Origin: Hydrococcus rivularis NIES-593
GTDB taxonomy: Bacteria > Cyanobacteriota > Cyanobacteriia > Cyanobacteriales > Microcystaceae
Direction of reading: 5' to 3'
Assembly: GCF_001904635.1 (NCBI RefSeq)
Contig: NZ_MRCB01000004.1
Location: 124,001 to 188,000, forward strand
Length of the DNA: 64,000 nucleotides
Shown piece after piece: positions 25,860 through 35,349 of this stretch. The notes beneath the pieces were generated by a model. That model was not told where the DNA came from. It made no database searches and worked only from the letters and a program-made list of their open reading frames with translations. Every line of letters starts with the position of its first letter. Positions within the stretch are counted from its first letter, which is position 1. A program made the position numbers and the translations under genes.

Positions 25860-27170
25860 TCAGTCGCTGATATCTGTGACAACGCGACCCGTTATTGGTT
25901 TTCCAAACCAAGGAGTATTGGTAGAAAGAGAATTCAACTCTCGCTGTTCTACCGTCCACCTAGCTTTTGGATCGAACAATACCAACTCGACAGGTTGTCC
26001 GGGGGTACAACTTATCGGTTTTTGATGCAAACACGATAGAGGACGAACGCTCAAACACTGCCATAACTCAAGCGCAGACCATTCACCGCTTTCCACAAAG
26101 CGATCCCACAAAAGTGGCAAGGCTAACTCCAAACCGATTGCTCCCGGCGGTGCCTCAGCAAAGGAAAGGGTTTTCTCCTCATAAGTATAAGGCGTGTGGT
26201 CAACCGCAACAGCATCGATAATTCCCTGCTTCACGCCTTCGATTAAGGCTGCCATGTCTTCCTTGTTGCCCAAAGGAGGTTCTAAGCGTAAATTGGGATC
26301 GTAACTGGCAACGTCGTTAGTATTGAGCAATAGATGCATCCAAGTCGTACTGGCAGTTACGGGTACTCCCCGCGCTTTAGCTTGGGCGATTAACTCGACC
26401 CCTCGACGTGTCGATACCCTCATTAGATGAACTGGAGTATCGATAGCAGCAATGAGTTCTAATAAAGACGCGATCGCGGCGGCTTCTGAAACGGCTGGAT
26501 CTCCGGGCAATCCATAGCTAATCGAAGCTACTCCCTCTCGCATTACCCCTTTACCCTTGAGGGATTCGTTCGCTGGAACTAGGGCAACTGGCTTGTTTAA
26601 AGGTTTTACATACTCCAGCAATCGCCGCAGCAAACCTAAGTTTTTCACCGGACGACCGTCTGCAAACCCCACCGCGCCTGCCGCTGCTAGGTCGGTTAGT
26701 TCCGTCATTTGCTGCCCTTCAATGGCAACAGTCAAAGCGCCCCAGAAGTTGAGATGGGGGGACTTTGGGAATTCTTTTGTCTGACTTGCGACTTCTAACT
26801 TCTGTTGCAGTAAGGCTAAGGTGGCGGGGTTATCGACGGGAGGAATGGTATTGGGTAAAATGGCTAAACGAGTAAAGCCCCCTGCTTTGGCAGCGGCGAT
26901 CAGAGAAGCAAGCGTTTCTCGTTCTTCGTGTCCTGGTTCTCCGCTGTAGCTGTAGAGATCGACCAGTCCCGGCGCTAAGATTAATCCCTCAGTCTCCAAA
27001 ACTGATGCATCTTGAGGAATGGAATCGAAATGCGTTTCAATTGCTTCTATGCGATCGCCAGCAATGAGAACGTCGGCAATGCGATCGGTATCGGAAAGCG
27101 GATCTAGAACCCTTACTCGTTGCAGTAATCGTTTGGGTGAATTTAGCAATTGCAGCAGTAAAGTTTTCAA
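25860..27170 (-). CDS. Dihydroorotase-like protein lacking the metal-binding histidines
   Basis: A 436-residue amidohydrolase-fold protein of the dihydroorotase I group, related to PyrC, which closes carbamoyl-aspartate to dihydroorotate. However, the metal motif D-x-H-x-H-x-R-E-P-G reads DLYSYSGEPG here, with Tyr73 and Tyr75 in place of both histidines. The usual HCED metal site reads PANES, and the usual CHVST reads MRVST. The AVDHTPYTYEEK block keeps its Asp and His. The protein should therefore be catalytically inactive as a dihydroorotase and may act as a structural partner of aspartate carbamoyltransferase, as inactive PyrC' proteins do in pseudomonads. The start is an in-frame TTG at 27170; no ATG fits. 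Confidence 0.85.
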   Translation of the reverse strand: MKTLLLQLLNSPKRLLQRVRVLDPLSDTDRIADVLIAGDRIEAIETHFDSIPQDASVLETEGLILAPGLVDLYSYSGEPGHEERETLASLIAAAKAGGFTRLAILPNTIPPVDNPATLALLQQKLEVASQTKEFPKSPHLNFWGALTVAIEGQQMTELTDLAAAGAVGFADGRPVKNLGLLRRLLEYVKPLNKPVALVPANESLKGKGVMREGVASISYGLPGDPAVSEAAAIASLLELIAAIDTPVHLMRVSTRRGVELIAQAKARGVPVTASTTWMHLLLNTNDVASYDPNLRLEPPLGNKEDMAALIEGVKQGIIDAVAVDHTPYTYEEKTLSFAEAPPGAIGLELALPLLWDRFVESGEWSALELWQCLSVRPLSCLHQKPISCTPGQPVELVLFDPKARWTVEQRELNSLSTNTPWFGKPITGRVVTDISD

Positions 27171-27273
27171 TCAGTTAAATCGTATAAATCGTATCAAGTT
27201 TTGGTTATCTCCACTCTTGCATCATGTGAATTTAGACCCCGCTGTTCCCAAAAAGCTGCGATCGCACAAAGCC

Positions 27274-27804
27274 TCACTCTTTGATACGAACGTCAATAAT
27301 GGTAGCGTTAAAACTGTAGTTAAATCCTTCTAACTCGATCGGTACGCCAATCTTAATTTTTTCACCCCCTAAGACGGCACCGTTTTTAGTAATTTGCGCT
27401 TTGCCTGCCAAGGTTAGAAGCAAATCGGTAGCGTAGGCATCGGCTTTGGGATCGGGAAGGGCTTTTACCGTACCGTCGGGTTGGGGCACGGTTACCGTTC
27501 TAGTAAGTTGCTTGACCGCTTTAATATCGATTTGACCGTGGGGTTGCTTGCGAATAATTAGATTGGCTTTATTGGCTTTATCAAACTCGCTCAATAAAAC
27601 TTTTGGATCTCGGATCCCCAATCCCCGCACGATCGCGTCAACTTCAATGGGTTTCATTCCAGTTCCGCTACCTGCGATCGACGTACCAGACGTTCCAGGG
27701 AAGAAAAAGATCCCAATAATAACTAAAAGAATAACGCAGGCAGCACCCAAATCTAGGATACTGATCGTTCCAAATAAACGTCCTTTAGAATCTACAATTT
27801 TCAT
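27274..27804 (-). CDS. DUF4330 domain membrane-anchored protein
   Basis: A 176-residue protein with a short cytosolic start (MKIVDSKGRLFGTISILD), one membrane helix (about residues 19-38) and an extracytoplasmic domain of about 130 residues rich in beta strand. The pattern matches the cyanobacterial DUF4330 family, which is common beside pyrimidine or cell-surface genes and has no assigned activity. The ATG at 27804 is preferred over a TTG six bases upstream. It lies upstream of the dihydroorotase-like gene on the same strand, about 100 bases apart. Confidence 0.78.
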   Translation of the reverse strand: MKIVDSKGRLFGTISILDLGAACVILLVIIGIFFFPGTSGTSIAGSGTGMKPIEVDAIVRGLGIRDPKVLLSEFDKANKANLIIRKQPHGQIDIKAVKQLTRTVTVPQPDGTVKALPDPKADAYATDLLLTLAGKAQITKNGAVLGGEKIKIGVPIELEGFNYSFNATIIDVRIKE

Positions 27805-28015
27805 AGCCAATTGTTTATTAATTATCTACATTTACTTCTCAATCGCCCATCGTCAATTGTTGTGAGTTACCTTGTCTTCCTCTCTCCCTATCTCCCTTTT
27901 AGTTCTTTTGATAATCTATCCGAGGAAATTTTACCATAGCCATTACTTAACCCCGTTCAAACGGCAGAAAAGCTAAGATAAGAAACGGTTGCAATTGAGA
28001 GGTAACGACAGAGTA

Positions 28016-30052
28016 ATGGGTGCAAAAATCAAAGCGCTAGGAAAAACTCATACAGAAAAAATGCCAACCCAACAACAATTCGACTCCCAAGAAGACGGCA
28101 ATCGAGAGCAGAAAGTTGCCAGTCGATCTTGGACGATAGAAGATAGCGAAAACCTATATCGCATCCAGGGATGGGGAGAACCTTACTTCTCAATTAATGC
28201 AGCCGGTCACGTGACGGTTTCGCCTCAAGGCGATCGCGGCGGTTCTCTAGATCTGTACGAACTGGTTGCAGCGTTGCGTCAGAGAAATATCGGACTGCCC
28301 TTACTCATTCGCTTCTCGGATATTTTAGCCGATCGGATCGAACGCTTAAATGCTGCTTTTGCTCGCGCGATCGCCCGCTACAACTATCCTAATGTCTACC
28401 GGGGAGTTTACCCGATCAAATGCAACCAGCATCGCCACATTGTCGAATCCCTAGTTCGTTATGGCAAACCTTACCAATTCGGACTAGAGGCGGGATCGAA
28501 ACCCGAATTAATGATTGCGCTGGCGACGCTAGAACCTAGTTCGGAAGCTTTATTGATTTGCAATGGCTACAAAGATCGAGAGTATATCGAAACGGCACTT
28601 TTAGCGAGACGACTAGGACATCAAACGATTGTCGTTATCGAGCAACTCGAAGAACTGTATGTAGCACTTCAAATTAGTAAGCAATTGGGGATCGAACCCG
28701 TTTTAGGCGTCAGAGGCAAATTGAGTACCAAGGGATCGGGGCGCTGGGGTACTTCTACGGGCGATCGCGCTAAATTCGGTCTGACCATTTCCGAAATGCT
28801 TAAAGTCGTCGATGAGTTACAAGCGACAGGAATGCTTCATTGCTTGCAACTGCTTCACTTTCATATCGGCTCTCAAATTTCTTCGATTAGCGTCATCAAA
28901 GATGCTATTCGCGAAGCCAGTCAGATTTACGTGCAACTGACTAGATTGGGAGCGAATATGTGCTATCTAGATGTGGGAGGTGGCTTAGGCGTTGATTACG
29001 ACGGCTCTAAAACCAACTTTTACGCCTCGAAGAATTACAATATGCAGAATTATGCTAACGATATCGTCGCATACGTTAGAGATGCTTGCGAGCAAGGTCG
29101 GGTCAATGCCCCCATTCTCGTGAGCGAAAGCGGGCGGGCGATCGCTTCCCATCAATCCGTTCTCATTTTTGATGTTTTGGAGACTAACGATGTTCCCTCT
29201 ACGCCGCCTCAAGCTGTAGAAGAAACCGAACATTTAGTTCTGCGCAATCTTTGGGAGACCTACGAATCTATTAATGAGAATAACTACCAAGAAACCTATA
29301 ACGATGCCATTCAATTCAAAGAAGAAGCCACCAGTCTATTTAACTTCGGCTATTTGAGTTTAAAAGAAAGAGCCAGAGCCGAACAATTATACTGGGCTTG
29401 CTGCGGTAAAATTCTCGATATTGCTCGCCGTCAAGAATACGTTCCCGACGATTTAGAAGACTTAGAAAAGATCATGGCTTCTATCTATTATGTCAATCTT
29501 TCTGTCTTCCAATCGGCACCGGATTCCTGGGCGATCGATCAGCTTTTTCCCATCATGCCCATTCATCGCTTGAATGAAGAACCAACCCAACGGGCAATTT
29601 TAGCCGATTTAACTTGCGATAGCGATGGCAAAATCGACCAATTTATTGACTTGCGAGACGTTAAATCTGTCTTGGAATTGCATCCGCTCAAACCGCTCGA
29701 AAAGCCGAATAGCGATCGCCAAAAATCTCACGAACCTTATTATCTGGGAATGTTTTTGGTAGGAGCCTATCAAGAAATTATGGGCAATTTGCACAATCTT
29801 TTTGGCGATACAAATGTCGTTCACATTCAAATGTCTCCAAAAGGATATCAAATTGAATATTTAGTCAAAGGCGATACCATTACTGAAGTTCTGAGCTACG
29901 TTCAATACAAGGCAGAAGATTTACTAGAAAATATTCGCCGCCGCACCGAACAAGCTTTACAAGAAAATCGAATTACTCTCAAAGAATCTCAACTTTTACT
30001 CAACGACTACGAACGCAGTTTGAGTCGCTATACCTATTTGGTTGGGGAGTAA
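28016..30052 (+). CDS. speA: Biosynthetic arginine decarboxylase
   Basis: A 678-residue PLP-dependent fold-III decarboxylase that makes agmatine from arginine, the first step of polyamine synthesis and a branch of arginine catabolism in cyanobacteria. It has the PLP lysine in RGVYPIKCNQHRH, the LLHFHIGSQIS segment, DVGGGLGVDYDGS with the glycine loop for phosphate, and ESGRAIASHQSVLIF. The length matches the SpeA type. The ATG at 28016 is chosen over a TTG at 27989; a later ATG at 28061 (MPTQQQFDS) is also possible. It is divergent from the DUF4330 gene, with about 210 bases between. Confidence 0.95.
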   Translation: MGAKIKALGKTHTEKMPTQQQFDSQEDGNREQKVASRSWTIEDSENLYRIQGWGEPYFSINAAGHVTVSPQGDRGGSLDLYELVAALRQRNIGLPLLIRFSDILADRIERLNAAFARAIARYNYPNVYRGVYPIKCNQHRHIVESLVRYGKPYQFGLEAGSKPELMIALATLEPSSEALLICNGYKDREYIETALLARRLGHQTIVVIEQLEELYVALQISKQLGIEPVLGVRGKLSTKGSGRWGTSTGDRAKFGLTISEMLKVVDELQATGMLHCLQLLHFHIGSQISSISVIKDAIREASQIYVQLTRLGANMCYLDVGGGLGVDYDGSKTNFYASKNYNMQNYANDIVAYVRDACEQGRVNAPILVSESGRAIASHQSVLIFDVLETNDVPSTPPQAVEETEHLVLRNLWETYESINENNYQETYNDAIQFKEEATSLFNFGYLSLKERARAEQLYWACCGKILDIARRQEYVPDDLEDLEKIMASIYYVNLSVFQSAPDSWAIDQLFPIMPIHRLNEEPTQRAILADLTCDSDGKIDQFIDLRDVKSVLELHPLKPLEKPNSDRQKSHEPYYLGMFLVGAYQEIMGNLHNLFGDTNVVHIQMSPKGYQIEYLVKGDTITEVLSYVQYKAEDLLENIRRRTEQALQENRITLKESQLLLNDYERSLSRYTYLVGE

Positions 30053-30490
30053 GAGAACTTGGGTAATGTAGCGATGCCACTGTACAAAATATTGTTAGCT
30101 TTTCTTAAAACGATAGGAAATATTCTACTCATATTTGCGCTACCATGAAGGGCTATCTTATAGCTCATACTATAATCAAAAAACCTGGTTGACCGATCAA
30201 TCTTTGTCCCCTCATCCCTAAATCCCTTCTCCCACAAGGGGCAAAGAGACTTCAGGTAAACTCTTAAGTAAAAAACCCCTCTCCCGCTCTGGGAGAGGGG
30301 TTGGGGTGAGGGCGATTTGAGTTTTGTCAGTCAAACTAGCCAGTAAACATTAAAATCTCGCCAAGAAATCAATTTCTTGGCTAACAGCATAAGTCCATTA
30401 AAATGAACTGAAAACTTTTCTAGTAATCATCATTTAGTCTTATAGGCGAGGACTTTTGCAAGGGGTGAAGCGTCAGTGTCAAATCAGAAG
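30053..30490. other. Convergent spacer with a family A element
   Basis: Between speA and the minus-strand GT-C gene. A 149-bp inverted-repeat element occupies 30188-30336. A short stem with AAGAAAT and ATTTCTT (around 30362-30377) follows. No gene is supported. Confidence 0.6.
30188..30336 (+). repeat. Inverted-repeat element family A, copy 3
   Basis: A 149-bp copy, same orientation as 17371-17519, with one end diverged (GTTGACCGATCAA) and the other intact (TTTTGTCAGTCAAAC). The core CCCCTCTCCCGCTCTGGGAGAGGGG forms a strong hairpin. Confidence 0.8.
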
Positions 30491-32137
30491 TTATAAACGC
30501 GACCGCTCGATAATCGTTCCCTCGTATATAGGATACTTACCAAATTTTCCTAAATTTAAAAATTTAATTTTTAAATCTCGATTTTTTTGATAAATTTTTA
30601 GATTTTCCGAGGTTTGTTTGGGAAGCTCGCAAGGACGATGAGGATAGCAAATATAAATAAATCTTTGCTGCTTCTGGGCTAGTAAAGCTAAGCTCAGTTT
30701 TTCCAAATCTTTTTGATTTTCTACCCAGAAAAGTAACTTATCTCGACGTAGAGAAGCTTCAATAGCTTGTGCCACATATTGATGAGAAATCGCGATTACA
30801 TTATTGGGAGACTTTTGTAAAAATTCAATAGCAGGTAAAACCCCTTGATAATTTTTTTGAAGAAAACCTGTAGCCTCGTAGGTATTTTTATGAATTCCCC
30901 AGATTAAAAGTAGAGAAATAATAAAAAGTGCTGTATATCCTAAAATAGAACGACCTGTTTCTCTGAGTCGGGTTAACTCTTGAAACGTCACTACAGAGAC
31001 CATTGGAATTAGTATGAATAAAAATCTCGCTCCCCATTGCTTTCCACCAGCAATTAATCCTTGTTTTCCGGGAGGAACGATTAAAGATACGCCAATAATA
31101 AAGAAAATACAAATCAAATAGGTCAAAAATAATTTGAGATTAAATTTGCTTTTTGTTGTTTTAAAGAGCGATAGCAGAGGAAGAATCAATAAAAATAAAG
31201 CAACTGGAAAGTACTGAAAAAAAGCGAATCCAAGTTGGCGAAAACTTTTCCAACTATCTTTCAATTTTTGAGCCAGTGAAGATTCTTCAACCACCTGAAT
31301 GGCATGAATACCCAAAGGATGGTTGTAAATTAGCTTATTGCACAAGAAAAATAAACCAATCGTCACTAGCGTGCTAGCAACGAAAATGTTTTTATTCTTC
31401 GACAAAAAAGCCAAAGAATCTAAATTAATTTTTTTTCTCAAACTTGCCAATAGACTTGTCTGAGTTAGCGCAGCAAAATAAACCAGTACTGCGAGAGTAA
31501 TGACCCAACACAAAAATTCAGGTCTAAACCAAACAGACAAACCAATTAAACTGCCACTAATGACAGCATTTTTTATTGATAACCCCGATAATTCTTTAGA
31601 AACGAAAAGGATTGCCGTGCCAGCAAATGCGAGAACAAGAGCGAGAGTATGTTCCCAATACATGGCACTATAAATTGTTATGGGCGATGCAAAGATTAAA
31701 CTGATTAGCGCTAAAGAAGTGTCTAGATTATTCAACTTCAATTGTTGACAAACCCAATAAAAAATAAACCAAATCGCCCAGGTAGAAATAAGAGGAATTA
31801 GATAAAGACCTCGATACCCGAAAAGTGCCTCAAAAGGAGCAGTAACTAGCGGAAAAGTAAAGGGAAAAGTAATATAATATTTGTCGGCTACGTTATAAAC
31901 ATAGGGTTTGTCATAGGGATATAATCCTTGCGCCCAAAGATCCCGCACCCAACCTTGGGCGGGAGGAACGAGATCGAAATGTAAAATTCCATCGCTCAAC
32001 TGTCGCGCGAGTAGTGCTTTTAATCCGGCATCGCCGCTAAAATAAACCCCATCTGGAACTTGCCATTGTAAATAAATTGAGAATACAATTCCAGCTAAAA
32101 TAATTAACAATGGAAGATAAAACGGTTTGAGTTTCAT
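30491..32137 (-). CDS. Polytopic GT-C-like membrane protein
   Basis: A 548-residue membrane protein with about 11-12 helices and an N-terminal luminal loop containing acidic residues ([16 protein letters not shown]), the layout of GT-C glycosyltransferases that use polyprenyl-linked sugars. The C-terminal 90 residues are soluble. No specific family motif is clear, so the donor and acceptor are unknown, and this is a class-level call. It is divergent from cofH, with 20 bases between the start codons. Confidence 0.65.
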   Translation of the reverse strand: MKLKPFYLPLLIILAGIVFSIYLQWQVPDGVYFSGDAGLKALLARQLSDGILHFDLVPPAQGWVRDLWAQGLYPYDKPYVYNVADKYYITFPFTFPLVTAPFEALFGYRGLYLIPLISTWAIWFIFYWVCQQLKLNNLDTSLALISLIFASPITIYSAMYWEHTLALVLAFAGTAILFVSKELSGLSIKNAVISGSLIGLSVWFRPEFLCWVITLAVLVYFAALTQTSLLASLRKKINLDSLAFLSKNKNIFVASTLVTIGLFFLCNKLIYNHPLGIHAIQVVEESSLAQKLKDSWKSFRQLGFAFFQYFPVALFLLILPLLSLFKTTKSKFNLKLFLTYLICIFFIIGVSLIVPPGKQGLIAGGKQWGARFLFILIPMVSVVTFQELTRLRETGRSILGYTALFIISLLLIWGIHKNTYEATGFLQKNYQGVLPAIEFLQKSPNNVIAISHQYVAQAIEASLRRDKLLFWVENQKDLEKLSLALLAQKQQRFIYICYPHRPCELPKQTSENLKIYQKNRDLKIKFLNLGKFGKYPIYEGTIIERSRL

Positions 32138-32157
32138 TAGAAATCTGCGATCGCAAA

Positions 32158-33285
32158 ATGGAAGCTGTTAAAGCTATTTTAGAACGAGCCAAAAGCGGTG
32201 CTGACTTGTCAGAAACAGAAGGAGTTGTTCTCCTAAGGCAAAAGGAACCAGAAGCGATCGCTGAGATCTGTCAGACAGCCGATGACCTACGTCAGAAACA
32301 AGCAGGCGATACCGTTACCTACGTCATCAATCGTAATATAAACTTTACTAACATCTGCGAGCAGCATTGCAGCTTTTGTGCCTTTCGCCGCGACGAAGGA
32401 GAAGAAGGGGCATTCTGGTTAAATACTAGCCAAATTTTGGAGAAAACAGCCGATGCCGTCCGACGGAACGCGACAGAAATCTGCATGCAGGGAGGCTTAA
32501 ATCCCAAAGCGAAACTGAATGGCGCTTCCTTGCCTTACTATTTACGATTGGTACAAGCCATCAAAGCAGAATATCCCCAACTCCATCTCCATGCATTTTC
32601 TCCCCAGGAAGTACAATTCATCGCCAGAGAAGACGGGATTAGCTACGAAGATGTTATTATCTCTCTACGAGATGCAGGGGTAGGTTCGATGCCGGGAACT
32701 GCCGCCGAAGTTTTCAGCGATCGCGTCAGACGAGTAATTTGCCCCGAAAAAATCGATACGGCTACCTGGCTAGAAATTGTCAGTATCGCCCATCGTATGG
32801 GAGTTCCAACCACCAGTACCATGCTATGCGGGCATATTGAAACCCCAGAAGATGCGATCGCCCACTTACAAAAATTGCGATCGCTACAACAAAATGCGAT
32901 CGAAAACGGATACCCCGCTAAGATTACAGAATTTATTCTCTTACCTTTCGTCGGTCAAGAAGCACCCAAACCCCTACGAAACCGAGTCGGACGCGATCAA
33001 CCCATTCTAGAAGATACCTTACTGCTAACCGCAGTCGCTCGCATCTTTCTCGGTAATTGGATTGTCAACCATCAACCCAGTTGGGTCAAACTAGGTTTAG
33101 AAGGCGCTACAGAAGCCCTTAAATGCGGCTGTAACGACATTGGCGGGACGTTGATGGAGGAACACATTACCACCATGGCAGGGGCGCAGGGAGGCACGTG
33201 CATGGAGGTAGAAACCCTACAGAAAGCCATTCAATCTATCGATCGTTCCTATCAACAAAGGAGTACGCTTTACGAGTACCTATAG
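32158..33285 (+). CDS. cofH: F0 synthase subunit CofH (radical SAM)
   Basis: A 375-residue radical-SAM enzyme that joins tyrosine to 5-amino-6-ribitylamino-uracil on the way to 8-hydroxy-5-deazaflavin (F0). In cyanobacteria F0 serves as an antenna of DNA photolyase. The iron-sulphur motif is CEQHCSFC (Cys67, Cys71, Cys74). Other family features include the MQGGLNP block, [10 protein letters not shown] and the C-terminal [15 protein letters not shown]. The partner CofG is not in the window, which is usual for cyanobacteria where the two are unlinked. The ATG at 32158 leaves only 20 bases to the divergent membrane-protein gene. Confidence 0.94.
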   Translation: MEAVKAILERAKSGADLSETEGVVLLRQKEPEAIAEICQTADDLRQKQAGDTVTYVINRNINFTNICEQHCSFCAFRRDEGEEGAFWLNTSQILEKTADAVRRNATEICMQGGLNPKAKLNGASLPYYLRLVQAIKAEYPQLHLHAFSPQEVQFIAREDGISYEDVIISLRDAGVGSMPGTAAEVFSDRVRRVICPEKIDTATWLEIVSIAHRMGVPTTSTMLCGHIETPEDAIAHLQKLRSLQQNAIENGYPAKITEFILLPFVGQEAPKPLRNRVGRDQPILEDTLLLTAVARIFLGNWIVNHQPSWVKLGLEGATEALKCGCNDIGGTLMEEHITTMAGAQGGTCMEVETLQKAIQSIDRSYQQRSTLYEYL

Positions 33286-33654
33286 AAAGACTCCTATTAA
33301 ACTCGAAAACTAACATATATGCTTCGACCAAACATAGATTTATGCTATCTACTTGGCACAAAAAGACAAGAGTATAGACCCTGACCGTGCTTTCATGAGG
33401 TCGGCGATATCGGAGGAGACCTCCGATATTTCAGCCGACCGTCCCCTTCACTCCGCTACGCTGCGTCAAGGGTCTTCCCGCACGAAAGGATAAATTTAGC
33501 TGCTCGTACCTTTCTTTTAGGGGAATTTCCTTCTGACTCGATCGCACCAAGAAATCAATTTCTTGTTCCTCAAATATCAGTTTAATTTTCATAAATATAT
33601 GATTACAATGGGATTTGGGCTTTAATTCAAGTGAGAATAATAGATTCTAAACGT
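33286..33654. other. Spacer with a strong hairpin and repeat tract
   Basis: Contains the hairpin at 33399-33440 followed by a CTTCACTCCGCTACGCTGCG tract of the kind scattered in cyanobacterial genomes. No gene is seen. Confidence 0.55.
33399..33440. repeat. Two-stem palindrome between cofH and the ferredoxin gene
   Basis: Inner stem ATATCGGAGG (33407-33416) pairs with CCTCCGATAT (33420-33429) around 3 bases, and outer stem GGTCGGC (33399-33405) pairs with GCCGACC (33434-33440). There is no T-run. It looks like a mobile palindromic repeat rather than a simple terminator, although it could stop transcription from cofH. Confidence 0.6.
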
Positions 33655-34140
33655 ATGAGCGATCGAACAACTGCTATTCAATCCAGTCTAGAAGAACAAA
33701 ATATTGCTCCAGAAGTAATAACAAACCCCTTAACCGAAAGCGCGAACAATCTTAGACTCAAACAAATTCAGCGACATATTTTTATTTGTGCCGATCAAAC
33801 TAAACCAAAATGCTGCTCGAAAGAAGCGGGTTTAGAAGCATGGGACTATTTAAAACGCCGCCTGCAAGAACTAGGACTCGATAAACCAACAGAAGTTAAC
33901 CCCAGTTACATTTTCCGTACCAAAGCCAATTGTTTGCGCGTGTGTACCGCAGGACCTATCCTGTTAGTTTATCCTGATGGCGTATGGTATCGTCATGCTA
34001 CCCCAGAAGTCATCGAACGAATTATCCAAGAACATTTGATTGGCAATAAGGTAGTGGAAGAATACGCCTTTCTGACTCATCCTTTACCAGAAACGACAAT
34101 AGTAGTGGAAGCCAATAGCAATAAAGTCGATCGCGTTTAA
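33655..34140 (+). CDS. Thioredoxin-like [2Fe-2S] ferredoxin domain protein
   Basis: A 161-residue soluble protein whose central part resembles the thioredoxin-fold [2Fe-2S] ferredoxins. Four cluster ligands are likely: Cys45 in FICADQ, Cys53 or Cys54 in PKCC, Cys93 and Cys97 in [10 protein letters not shown], giving the C-x(7-8)-C and C-x3-C spacing. [23 protein letters not shown] follows, as in the family. Its electron partner is unknown. The ATG at 33655 is chosen over a GTG at 33631. It stands alone on its strand. Confidence 0.85.
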   Translation: MSDRTTAIQSSLEEQNIAPEVITNPLTESANNLRLKQIQRHIFICADQTKPKCCSKEAGLEAWDYLKRRLQELGLDKPTEVNPSYIFRTKANCLRVCTAGPILLVYPDGVWYRHATPEVIERIIQEHLIGNKVVEEYAFLTHPLPETTIVVEANSNKVDRV

Positions 34141-34340
34141 AACGCTGCTACTAGAAATGGGTAAAAAACTTTAATGCAGAATAAAGTCTCAAATATCTCA
34201 GATTAAATTAACATAAAAGTTAGCGAATAAATCGAGCCGATGGGCTAACGTGCTTTTAGCTCATAGCCGATAAATAAATAAAAAATAGCGATCCCACTAC
34301 TAAATCCGTGAATTAAAACTGGCATAGTCAAGTATCGCCC

Positions 34341-34988
34341 ATGAAAGACAACTCCCATAAAGATAGTAAGAAACTGCTGCTAGTTGACGACGATCCCAAC
34401 CTAATTTTGTTGGTCAAAGATTATTTAGAGTTTCAAGGCTATGAGGTTATAACAGCCGAAAACGGTCGGGAAGCCTTAGAAATTTTAGAAAACCAAACTC
34501 CTGACATGATCATTTGCGATGTAATGATGCCAGAGATGGATGGTTATGCCTTAGTAGAAAAGGTCAGACAAGATTCCCGAACCAGTTGGATTCCTTTTAT
34601 GTTTCTTTCAGCCAAAGGTCAAAGTCAAGACCGCGTTAAGGGACTCAACACGGGGGCTGACGTATATATGGTGAAGCCTTTTGAACCGGAAGAACTCGTA
34701 GCCCAGGTAGAATCATCTCTCAAGCAAGCCAAGCGCTTGATGAAGCAGAATACAGCCAAAACAAACGAGGGATCGAAAATTCAGGTGCCTCAAAATGTGG
34801 AGTTGACTCCCACCGAATTGAGAGTTGTTCAGTTGTTAGCCCAAGGAATGGCAAATAAGGATATTGCCGAAAAGCTGAACGTCAGCCAGAGAACAATTGA
34901 AAGCCACGTATCCAACATGCTCAACAAAACCAATCTCAAGAATCGGACGGAGTTAGCGCGTTGGGCGATCGAAAGTCGGATGGCATAA
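34341..34988 (+). CDS. NarL-type response regulator
   Basis: A 215-residue transcription factor with an N-terminal receiver domain (residues 10-125: DDD at 16-18, phospho-acceptor Asp60 in ICDVMMPEMDG, conserved Lys112 in VKPFEPEEL) and a C-terminal LuxR-type helix-turn-helix (about 150-212: LTPTELRVVQLLAQG, NKDIAEKLNVSQRTIESHVSNML). All phosphotransfer residues are present. No histidine kinase is adjacent, so it is an orphan here. It resembles the Ycf29 type kept in some plastids and has a close relative at 56206-56877. Confidence 0.9.
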   Translation: MKDNSHKDSKKLLLVDDDPNLILLVKDYLEFQGYEVITAENGREALEILENQTPDMIICDVMMPEMDGYALVEKVRQDSRTSWIPFMFLSAKGQSQDRVKGLNTGADVYMVKPFEPEELVAQVESSLKQAKRLMKQNTAKTNEGSKIQVPQNVELTPTELRVVQLLAQGMANKDIAEKLNVSQRTIESHVSNMLNKTNLKNRTELARWAIESRMA

Positions 34989-35090
34989 CAGTTACCAATT
35001 ATCAGTGACCAGTTGTCCCGTGCCTTCTGACTTCTAGCTCCTGACGCCGCGATTCTGGTAACTGATATGCTATTCTAAACTATGGTATCT

Positions 35091-35162
35091 GCTGGTGTAG
35101 CTCAGTGGTAGAGCACCCGCCTTGTAAGCGGGCGGTCGAGGGTTCAAATCCGTCCACCAGCT
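35091..35162 (+). tRNA. trnT: tRNA-Thr (anticodon TGT)
   Basis: The 72-base gene folds as a cloverleaf: acceptor GCTGGTG / CACCAGC, D-arm GCTC...GAGC, anticodon stem CCCGC / GCGGG around CTTGTAA (anticodon TGT), and T-loop TTCAAAT. No CCA is encoded. The T-stem GAGGG / CCGTC has one G-G mismatch in the middle. The discriminator base is T. Confidence 0.93.
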
Positions 35163-35349
35163 TAAAAAAATCAATGATTTAGCGACTATCTAGCAGTTGG
35201 AATAAGAAATCCTATCGATGATGTATCCGCAGTGGCTCTTCATGGGTACACTTAGGAAAATCCTTCTGTTAAATTGGAGGGTCTAGATCGACAGCCCCAA
35301 TTACAAGTAAATCATTAGAATGGTGCAACTGATATGAAAAAGGTGCATT

